DNA from: Anaerotignum sp.
GTDB taxonomy: Bacteria; Bacillota; Clostridia; Lachnospirales; Anaerotignaceae
Length of the DNA: 64,000 nucleotides
Assembly (NCBI GenBank): GCA_020024265.1
Contig: JAHHTW010000003.1
Location: 39,492-103,491, forward strand
Direction of reading: 5' to 3'
In this document: positions 57,256-64,000 of the stretch, in pieces
Layout of the letters: the number at the start of each line of letters is the position of its first letter
How positions within the stretch are numbered: position 1 is the stretch's first letter
The notes under the pieces: model-generated
The model's input: the letters and a program-made list of their open reading frames with translations, nothing else
Database searches by the model: none
Told to the model about the DNA's origin: nothing
Position numbers and translations under genes: made by a program

Positions 57256-58452
57256 ATGAAACCATTAACAGGTGTAAAAGTAATTGATTTTACGCAAGCG
57301 CATGCAGGCAGTCTTTGCACAATGCTACTTGCGGATTTTGGTGCAGAAGTTATTAAAATTGAAAGACCGGGTGTTGGTGATCTTGCCAGATACTGGTTTC
57401 CTTTCAAAAATGATTCCAGCGGTTACTATGCCTATTTAAACAGAAACAAAAAAAGCATTGGTGTAAATGGTGGAACGAAAGAGGGGAAGAAGATTCTCTT
57501 GGACCTGATCAAAGATGCAGATGTTGTATGCGAAAACTTCAAATATGGCAGTATGGAGAGAATGGGGCTGAGCTATGAAGCAATTAAGGAGATAAACCCT
57601 GAAATTATTTATGCTTCTTTGAATGGTTATGGACAAACAGGACCTATGAAAGAAACCATAGGTTTGGATTTGCAGCTACAGGCGGGCAGTGGCTTTATGG
57701 ACAGGACAGGTTTTCCCGATGGCCCTCCAACAAAGGCAGGCCCGGCGATGGGTGATCAACTGAGTGGTACATATATGGCTACCGCAGTGATGATGGCTCT
57801 GATTCACAAAAAGAAAACGGGCAAAGGTCAAAAAATTGATATTGCCATTTTGGATTCGCTGTTTTCTATTTTGGAAGCAGCGCCCATTACATATTGTATG
57901 ACTGGCAGTGTACCAGAACGAGTGGGTAACTCCTATCCTTCCATCTCTCCGTATGATACCTTCAAAACGAAGGATGGTTATGTTGCAATCGGTATTTCCA
58001 CAGATCATCAATGGGAAAAATTCTGTGATGTTATGGGCATGGATGCGCTCAAAGCAGACGAAAGATACATGACAAATGAATCTCGAGGCAATCATTATGA
58101 AAATGGTCTGAAACAGGCAATTGAAGAAGTAACGACCACAATGTCTAAATTTGAGATTGAATGTAAAATGAGAGAAGCCCGTTTGGCTTGCGGTGCTGTG
58201 TATACAGTTTCTGAAGCAATGGAAACAGAACAGATGAAGGTTAGAAATATGTTGACAAAAGTATTTGATGAAGGCATTGGTGAAGAAATTCGTATTCCTG
58301 GAACAGTAATCAAAATGAGTGAAACACCTGGTAGCATCGAACAAGGTGCGCCAAACCTAGGTAAACATACATACCATTACTTATCGCAACTTGGCTATAC
58401 GAAAGAAGAAATTCAGGCTCTTGCAGAAAAAAAAGTTATCCAAATGGCATAA
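57256..58452 (+). CDS. Class III CoA-transferase (CaiB/BaiF family), first copy
   Basis: 398 residues. Family opening TGVKVIDFTQAHAGSLCTML, LADFGAEVIKIERPGVGD, NRNKKSIGV, and the catalytic Asp167 in GPAMGDQLSGT. Class III enzymes move CoA between two acids through an aspartyl-CoA anhydride/thioester path; relatives act on carnitine/crotonobetaine, formate/oxalate or bile acids. First gene behind the sigma-54 promoter, GGAG seven bases before the ATG. It shares about half its residues by eye with the next gene, so the pair may form a heteromer or handle two substrates. Confidence 0.9.
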   Translation: MKPLTGVKVIDFTQAHAGSLCTMLLADFGAEVIKIERPGVGDLARYWFPFKNDSSGYYAYLNRNKKSIGVNGGTKEGKKILLDLIKDADVVCENFKYGSMERMGLSYEAIKEINPEIIYASLNGYGQTGPMKETIGLDLQLQAGSGFMDRTGFPDGPPTKAGPAMGDQLSGTYMATAVMMALIHKKKTGKGQKIDIAILDSLFSILEAAPITYCMTGSVPERVGNSYPSISPYDTFKTKDGYVAIGISTDHQWEKFCDVMGMDALKADERYMTNESRGNHYENGLKQAIEEVTTTMSKFEIECKMREARLACGAVYTVSEAMETEQMKVRNMLTKVFDEGIGEEIRIPGTVIKMSETPGSIEQGAPNLGKHTYHYLSQLGYTKEEIQALAEKKVIQMA

Positions 58453-58473
58453 TCATAGAAAGGAGAACAAGAT

Positions 58474-59664
58474 ATGAAAGTATTAGAAGGTGTGACTATA
58501 ATTGACTTTACACAAGCATATAGTGGGCCATTTTGTACCATGCAGTTGGCAGATTTTGGTGCAAGAGTCATTAAGATCGAAAGAAGGGGAATGGGTGACC
58601 AATCCAGAGAATGGACACCCATCAATGAAAAAGGTGAGAGCGGTTACTTTGCGGCAATCAACAGAGGCAAAGAAAGCGTTTCGTTGGATATCAACAAACC
58701 CGAAGGCGTTGAAATCATTAAAACAATGGTAAAAGAAGCAGATATTGTAGTAGAAAATTTCAAGGTTGGTACATTGGATAAAATGGGGTTGGGATACGAC
58801 GAACTAAAAAAAGTAAATCCTGAAATTATATATGCATCCATTTCTGGTTATGGTCAGAACGGCCCATGGAGCAGTTTGGCAGCATATGATAATGTCATTC
58901 AGGCTATGTGTGGTATGATGGAAATGACTGGTTTTGCAGATGATGTACCAACAAAAGTTGGGCCTGCAATTGGGGATAATTTTACAGGATTGACTATGGC
59001 TTTGGCAATTACCATGGCATACTTCCATAAACTGAATACAGGAAAAGGGCAGCGTTTGGATGTTGCCATGATGGACTGCTTATTTGGGATTATGGAAAGC
59101 CCTATCCTGTGTAAAGAATTGCTCAACCAAGAAACTACACGTTGTGGCAATACAGATCCAACACTATGCCCATACGATGTATATCCTTGCAAAGATGGAT
59201 ATTTCTCAGTAGGTCTGGCAGCCGGTTCTACGGCAGAATGGCAGAGATTTTGTACCGCAATACAAATGCCTGAACTATTGGAGGATAAACGATTCGTAAC
59301 AAATGAACTGCGTCTGGAAAATTATGACATTATCACTTCAATTATTACAGAGTTCATGAAAACAAAAACAAAAGCAGAATTGACAGAAGTATTTAATGCA
59401 AATAAGATTCCCAGTTCTCCTGTCAATACCATTCCTGAAATGATGCATCATGAACAGCTGAAGGCAAGAAATATGCTGATTGATTTGGTTGATGAAAATG
59501 TTGGTACATATGTTGCGATAGGCAATCCAATGATGATGAGCGAAACGCCGGCAGTGATTGAAAAGGGCGCTCCTTCTATGGGACGTGATACTGAAAAAGT
59601 ATTGAAAGATTTTGGCTACACAGAAGAAGACATCAAAAAATTCGCAGATTGTGAGGTGGTTTGA
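58474..59664 (+). CDS. Class III CoA-transferase (CaiB/BaiF family), second copy
   Basis: 396 residues, paralogue of the preceding gene. Opening EGVTIIDFTQAYSGPFCTMQ, LADFGARVIKIERRGMGD, NRGKESVSLD, catalytic Asp168 in GPAIGDNFTG. Twenty-one bases after the first copy with GGAG upstream, so clearly co-transcribed. No acyl-CoA dehydrogenase, CoA ligase or crotonase gene accompanies the pair, so the path beyond CoA activation is not visible. Confidence 0.9.
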   Translation: MKVLEGVTIIDFTQAYSGPFCTMQLADFGARVIKIERRGMGDQSREWTPINEKGESGYFAAINRGKESVSLDINKPEGVEIIKTMVKEADIVVENFKVGTLDKMGLGYDELKKVNPEIIYASISGYGQNGPWSSLAAYDNVIQAMCGMMEMTGFADDVPTKVGPAIGDNFTGLTMALAITMAYFHKLNTGKGQRLDVAMMDCLFGIMESPILCKELLNQETTRCGNTDPTLCPYDVYPCKDGYFSVGLAAGSTAEWQRFCTAIQMPELLEDKRFVTNELRLENYDIITSIITEFMKTKTKAELTEVFNANKIPSSPVNTIPEMMHHEQLKARNMLIDLVDENVGTYVAIGNPMMMSETPAVIEKGAPSMGRDTEKVLKDFGYTEEDIKKFADCEVV

Positions 59665-59771
59665 TATTATACCTGATATGCAGTGAAAATATAAATTCTT
59701 ATTCCTCATCCCAATCGGCTTACCACCCTATATTCATAGAGTGTTAGACGAAATAGAATGGAGGTTTTATC

Positions 59772-61349
59772 ATGAATAAAAACAAAGGAAATTTATCAGA
59801 TCGTTATGAAATTGGTCTGATGATTGTGAGCATTTTAATCATTGTTGGATTGGTAGTTGGCTTGACATTATTTCCGGAAGAAGGGAAAGCGATCGCATCT
59901 GTTGTATTATCTGTATTGACAGAAACTTTTGGATCTCCCATGATGGTGATTACATTGGGAGTGATTGTCTTTTTGATTGCTATTTGCTTTACCAAATATG
60001 GTGAAATTCGATTTGGTAATGAAAAACCGCAATATTCTACACTAAGTTGGGTGGCTATGATGTTTTTTTGTGGGAATGGTGCTGGTACCGTTTATTGGGC
60101 ATTTTTGGAATGGGGACATTTCTACAATGCAGCACCGCAGCTGGCAGGTACAGAAATCAGTGAAGCAATGCGTTATGAACTTGCATTAGCTTATGATTTT
60201 ATGCATTGGGGACCTAGTGCATGGGCATTGTTATGTATATTTGTACTGCCCTTTGCCTATCACTATTATATCAAAAAAGATGATGAACTGCGCTTTAGTG
60301 TACTTTGTAAGTATTCTGTTGGTGAAAAAAGAGTCAGAGGTTGGTTTGGCAAAGTGGTAGATTTCATCTTTATTTTTGCAGCCGTTGGTTCTATCAGTAT
60401 TACAGCAGGTACTTCCGCAACAACCATTGCAGCTGGTATAGCAGAATTGACGGGAATTCCTGTATCGTTTGCACTTTCTGTAATTGTTTTGGTTGTTGTT
60501 GCGGTTTTGTATTCCATTACTTCATGGATGGGGATTGAAAAAGGAATGCGTCGCATCAGTGATTCCAATGTATATTTGTGTATGATTCTGCTTGGTTTTA
60601 TTTTGCTTGCAGGGCCTACAAAATTTATTATGGATTCTATTGTAAATGCAACTGGTTTGATGTTCGACCAGTATATTCGTATGAGTACATGGACAGATCC
60701 TGTGGCACAGACTGGATTTCCACAAGCATGGACAACATTCTATTGGGTATACTGGTTTGTATTTGGTCCATTTACGGGATTATATGTTGCAAAGATTTCT
60801 CGTGGCAGAAAGCTGAAAGAAATCGTTGCAAATATGTTGATCAGTGGTTCTTTGGGATTGATTTTGTTCTTTGGTATTGTTGGTGGTTATGAACAAAGCC
60901 TACGTATGGATGGTGTACTGGATGTACCTGCGATGCTGGCAAATGGTCAGGGGGAAGCGATTGCAGCAACGGTTGTAAAAACATTGCCTTTTGGTAAGAT
61001 TGCGTTAATTTTGTATTTGGCTGTAATTGTATTGTTTTTGGCAACAACATTGGATGCATGCTCCTTTACACTCTCTTCTACAGTGTCTAAAAAATTGAAA
61101 GCAAATGAAGAACCTGAAAAGAAATTAAAATTTGTATGGTGTATTGTATTGATCCTGATTCCAATTGCAGTTTCTTATATTGGCACAGATATTGACACGA
61201 TCAAATCCATCGTACTTGCAACTGGTTTGCCGTTGGTTATACTGTTGTTTGTAGTTTACTGGGGCTTCTTGAAGGAGATGAAAAAGGACTATGCAAACAA
61301 GACAAAAGCAGATATTATTGCAGAAGGTCGTTTTATAGACGAAAAATAA
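59772..61349 (+). CDS. BCCT family transporter (betaine/carnitine/choline type)
   Basis: 525 residues, about 12 membrane helices. BCCT hallmarks: glycine-rich MFFCGNGAGTVYWAFLEWGH in TM3 region and the tryptophan-rich AWTTFYWVYWFVFGPFTGLY of TM8. The YWxxxEW form in the first motif recalls CaiT-like exchangers more than osmotic betaine importers (xFFGVAEP), which would suit a precursor/product antiporter; this is inference from memory. Third gene of the sigma-54 operon; terminator 19 bp after the stop. Confidence 0.9.
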   Translation: MNKNKGNLSDRYEIGLMIVSILIIVGLVVGLTLFPEEGKAIASVVLSVLTETFGSPMMVITLGVIVFLIAICFTKYGEIRFGNEKPQYSTLSWVAMMFFCGNGAGTVYWAFLEWGHFYNAAPQLAGTEISEAMRYELALAYDFMHWGPSAWALLCIFVLPFAYHYYIKKDDELRFSVLCKYSVGEKRVRGWFGKVVDFIFIFAAVGSISITAGTSATTIAAGIAELTGIPVSFALSVIVLVVVAVLYSITSWMGIEKGMRRISDSNVYLCMILLGFILLAGPTKFIMDSIVNATGLMFDQYIRMSTWTDPVAQTGFPQAWTTFYWVYWFVFGPFTGLYVAKISRGRKLKEIVANMLISGSLGLILFFGIVGGYEQSLRMDGVLDVPAMLANGQGEAIAATVVKTLPFGKIALILYLAVIVLFLATTLDACSFTLSSTVSKKLKANEEPEKKLKFVWCIVLILIPIAVSYIGTDIDTIKSIVLATGLPLVILLFVVYWGFLKEMKKDYANKTKADIIAEGRFIDEK

Positions 61350-61367
61350 ATAAATTGGGATACTAAG

Positions 61368-61411
61368 AAAAAGCATAACGGTCAAATGATATTTGACTGT
61401 TATGCTTTTTC
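61368..61411 (+). terminator. Terminator ending the CoA-transferase/BCCT operon
   Basis: Near-perfect 19-bp stem AAAAAGCATAACGGTCAAA with its complement (one G-U/mismatch), 5-nt loop, T5. Separates the operon from the activator gene. Confidence 0.9.
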
Positions 61412-61510
61412 TATATTTTACCAAAGACTATTTCTTTTTTTTCAAAAATCATATATCATAAGGATTAAGAAAAAATCCATGAAAAAATATTGTTGAGGAG
61501 GAGGATATTT

Positions 61511-62908
61511 ATGTTGTTGGAACATGCGGTGACGTTTGAAGAATTTATAAAAATATTAGATGACAGCTATGATGAGATCTTCATTTGGGACAAAAATCAT
61601 AAAATTATTTATGTTAATAATGCCTGCATTCGTCACTATGGTTTGCCTGCTGAGTATTTTGTTGGAAAAACATTAGAAGAGTGCATAGTGCATGAAAAGC
61701 TCTGGTCTCCTACTTGTGTACCTTTAACCTTTCATGAAAAACGTTCGGTAATTCAAAGAGAAAAGTCGATTTTGGGTATTGATATGATTACCATTTCTTC
61801 ACCCATATTGGATGAAGAAGGAAATGTACAATATGTTTTCCAAAGTGTTCGTGATGAAGAAGAAGATTTATTTAAGATGCTTTCTTCTCATATTTTGCAA
61901 TCCAGCCATGAAGCAGCAGGGATAGATGTAAAAATAATAGGCAAAAGCCCTGCTATGGTAAAGGTTTTGCAATTTGCAAACAAAATTGCGGCAACAAAAG
62001 CTCCGGTACTGATTTTGGGTGAAACAGGTACCGGAAAAAGTTTACTTGCTAAATACATTCATGAAAAAAGTCCCAGAAGAAACAAACCTTTTGTTAGCAT
62101 CAACATTGCTAGCCTCAGTCCAACTGTCATTGAATCAGAGTTATTTGGTTATCAAAAAGGAGCTTTTACGGGGGCTGAAAAAAGTGGAAAGGTAGGACTT
62201 TTTGAAGCAGCAAATGGGGGAATATTATTCTTGGATGAAATTGGTGAACTGCCATATGATCTACAGGCAAAATTCCTACATACATTACAAGAGGAAACCA
62301 TTATACCCGTTGGTTCCCATACACCAATCAAATTAGATGTTCATATCATCAGCGCTACCAATTGTGATTTACGTACTATGGTCGAGGCAGGAAAATTCCG
62401 AGAAGATTTATACCATCGTTTGAATGTATTTGATATTATGATGCCGCCTTTACGCAAAAGAAAAGAAGATATTGAATTGCTTGCTGCATATTACTTAAAT
62501 TTATTAAATAAAAAATATGAACGGAATGTAACCATATCTTCTCGTGTTATGGATTCTTTCAAAAGATATCCATGGAAAGGGAATATCCGTGAATTATCAA
62601 ATGTTTTGGAACGTGCTATTTTAATGACAGATGGTTCAACAATTGAAGTTGCCAATTTACCAGAAAGCTTCTTTCATGTTGAAAATATTAAAATAACTGG
62701 ATGCAGCATTGATTCTGAAAGAAATTCTTTTGATGAGGCAATGGAATATTATGAACAAAAGATTGTCAAAGAAGCATATAATTTATGTAAAAGTAGTCGG
62801 AAAATGGCGAAGTATCTAAAAATCAGTCAAACGAAAGCCAATAGATTAATACAAAAATATATTACACATGCAAATCATGAAAATAGAATGGATCAAAACC
62901 ATATGTAA
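61511..62908 (+). CDS. Sigma-54-dependent transcriptional activator, PAS type
   Basis: 465 residues. N-terminal PAS domain (about 10-118), AAA+ domain with Walker A GETGTGKS (170-177), the sigma-54-contacting GAFTGA loop (217-222) and Walker B GILFLDE (237-243), and a C-terminal Fis/TyrR-like HTH (SRKMAKYLKISQTKANRLIQ). The ATG at 61511 has GAGGAGGAGGA five bases upstream; an in-frame TTG before it lies in that site. It is the obvious activator of the sigma-54 promoter at 57184. The PAS domain probably binds the inducer, perhaps the transported acid or its CoA ester. Confidence 0.93.
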   Translation: MLLEHAVTFEEFIKILDDSYDEIFIWDKNHKIIYVNNACIRHYGLPAEYFVGKTLEECIVHEKLWSPTCVPLTFHEKRSVIQREKSILGIDMITISSPILDEEGNVQYVFQSVRDEEEDLFKMLSSHILQSSHEAAGIDVKIIGKSPAMVKVLQFANKIAATKAPVLILGETGTGKSLLAKYIHEKSPRRNKPFVSINIASLSPTVIESELFGYQKGAFTGAEKSGKVGLFEAANGGILFLDEIGELPYDLQAKFLHTLQEETIIPVGSHTPIKLDVHIISATNCDLRTMVEAGKFREDLYHRLNVFDIMMPPLRKRKEDIELLAAYYLNLLNKKYERNVTISSRVMDSFKRYPWKGNIRELSNVLERAILMTDGSTIEVANLPESFFHVENIKITGCSIDSERNSFDEAMEYYEQKIVKEAYNLCKSSRKMAKYLKISQTKANRLIQKYITHANHENRMDQNHM

Positions 62909-63036
62909 ATGATAGGGAATATCGAAAACAATTGGTCTGGAGAAATGCTTGGTATGCAGAAGTATGGCATGGATATTCCTGCTTATGATCAGAAAAGATT
63001 CTGTTTGGAGATTTTCTTTATGGATTTGTGTTTTTC

Positions 63037-63067
63037 AGGCAGTGAGATAAAAAACTCACTGCCTTTT
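63037..63067 (+). terminator. Terminator after the activator gene
   Basis: Stem GGCAGTGAG/CTCACTGCC with an 8-nt A-rich loop and T4. Lies between the convergent activator and GntR genes. Confidence 0.8.
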
Positions 63068-63086
63068 GAAATAACATATATTTTTA

Positions 63087-63845
63087 TCAGATATGATTGT
63101 TGGAAAGTCGTTCTTTACGAATTTTTTTCGAATCATTCAAATCTTTGTTGTATGAAGAATTGATGGTCGTGATCCGAGAAAAAAGATGATGGTACATCAA
63201 TTCACTCGCAAGGAGAGGGTCACGATTGATGATGGCAAGAGCGATTTTCCTATGGTTATTATAACTATCTTTGACAATGTCTGTTTCCGCATGCAAATCA
63301 AAATCAATATAATCACTGGCACGAAGTTGATCTAACATAGAAAACAACAGGTTTTCCAAGATGTTGTTTTGGCTGCATTTTGCGATAAACATATGAAAAT
63401 TGAAATCATCTTTTTTGGTAAACTGATTTTCTTTATGGATTTCTTCATTTCTTTCAAAAATTTCCTTTAATAGTGTCAAATCTTCTTCACTACAACGCAG
63501 GGTTGCATAATATGCCAGTTCTGGTTCAATCACTAAGCGCGTTTCCATAATGGTTTCTATAGAAGAGTTGTTTTTCAAATTATCAAAAAAGCGCATGTTG
63601 TGAATAGAACTCAATGCTGTTTCGGATACAAAAGTTCCAATACCAGCTTTGGACTCTAAAATACCAAAATTTTCTAAAATTTTCATAGCTTCTCTCATAA
63701 TATTCCGACTTACATTAAAAGAAGCGGCAAGCTCCATTTCGTTTGGTAATTTTGTGCCAGGTGTCCAATCTGCATTTTCTATTAAAGTAGTAATGGTATC
63801 AATGAGTTGTGTGCTTAAATTCACTTTTTTTACTTTTGGTAGCAT
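63087..63845 (-). CDS. GntR family regulator, FadR/FCD subgroup
   Basis: 252 residues. N-terminal winged helix (IENADWTPGTKLPNEMELAA, then FNVSRNIMREAMKILENFGI) followed by an all-helical FCD domain (about 95-230) with likely metal residues in DFNFHMFIAKCSQN and later NNHRKIALAI and HHLFSRI. FCD-type regulators usually repress genes for acid catabolism and respond to the acid. It converges on the sigma-54 activator gene and may co-regulate the neighbouring operon or genes beyond the window. Confidence 0.9.
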   Translation of the reverse strand: MLPKVKKVNLSTQLIDTITTLIENADWTPGTKLPNEMELAASFNVSRNIMREAMKILENFGILESKAGIGTFVSETALSSIHNMRFFDNLKNNSSIETIMETRLVIEPELAYYATLRCSEEDLTLLKEIFERNEEIHKENQFTKKDDFNFHMFIAKCSQNNILENLLFSMLDQLRASDYIDFDLHAETDIVKDSYNNHRKIALAIINRDPLLASELMYHHLFSRITTINSSYNKDLNDSKKIRKERLSNNHI

Positions 63846-63890
63846 ATCTATTCATCCTTTTATTGTAAAATATCAATAGTTATTATAGTC

Positions 63891-63919
63891 ATTGTATAAG
63901 AAGAGCATAAAAAACTCAA
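63891..63919 (-). promoter_or_regulatory. Sigma-A promoter of the GntR gene
   Basis: Minus strand TTGAGT (63919-63914), 17-bp spacer, TACAAT (63896-63891), about 45 bp before the start codon. Confidence 0.65.
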
Positions 63920-64000
63920 GTGAATCCAAAGATAATATCGTTCAGTAATGAATAAACCTGTTATTAAATCTAGCAATAAAAAAGTACAATACAAAATAAC

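Overview
The window looks like chromosomal DNA of a low-GC, anaerobic, motile Gram-positive bacterium of the class Clostridia, most likely a Lachnospirales-type fermenter such as an Anaerotignum relative. The genus is a guess. The case rests on A/T-rich intergenic DNA, strong AGGAGG ribosome sites, the gene content and protein flavour, fermentative genes (CoA-transferases, lactate-permease family, CoA-disulfide reductase type flavoprotein) and signalling genes (chemoreceptor, a FlxA-like protein behind a flagellar-type promoter). No rRNA, tRNA, CRISPR array, prophage or intact insertion sequence was seen.

Layout. 1-1.25 kb: ruvAB (minus strand, ruvB cut by the window edge). 1.5-10.5 kb: a nine-gene pyrimidine operon on the minus strand (pyrC-carB-pyrK-pyrD-pyrF-pyrE-pyrB-pyrI, reading to a terminator before ruvAB) with no carA. 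10.5-21.6 kb: a divergent purine operon (purE-F-M-N-IMP cyclohydrolase-AICAR transformylase-D-L) behind a ZTP riboswitch. In it the usual fused PurH is replaced by two separate proteins. 21.6-22 kb: dense hairpin repeats. 22-24.7 kb: a diaminopimelate-decarboxylase-family gene and an M20 peptidase. 24.8-27.5 kb: an MBOAT/DHHW polymer O-acetylation pair. 28-30.5 kb: a chemoreceptor and a small membrane protein. 30.7-36.8 kb: an orphan HTH regulator, a 1.2-kb gene-poor stretch, a VOC protein, a lactate-permease-family transporter and an AEC carrier. 36.9-37.1 kb: a decayed transposase.

37.3-43.8 kb is the most distinctive part: seven tightly packed genes (DgkA-type lipid kinase, CarS-type CDP-lipid synthase, CDP-alcohol phosphatidyltransferase, phosphatidylserine decarboxylase, UbiA-type membrane transferase, PEP-synthase/rifampicin-phosphotransferase-like enzyme, YghO-like acyltransferase). 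Order and families recall the archaeal route CDP-archaeol to archaetidylserine to archaetidylethanolamine, and suggest a self-contained module for an unusual aminophospholipid.

44-56 kb: a coiled-coil FlxA-like protein behind a sigma-D-like promoter, a CoA-disulfide-reductase-like protein with rhodanese domain, BrnQ, a CoA-transferase, a multi-domain diguanylate cyclase and a two-component system. 57-63.9 kb: two class III CoA-transferases and a BCCT transporter behind a near-perfect sigma-54 promoter with upstream inverted repeats, next to their probable sigma-54 activator and a GntR/FadR regulator. This looks like an inducible uptake and CoA-activation system for a quaternary-amine-like acid, substrate unknown.
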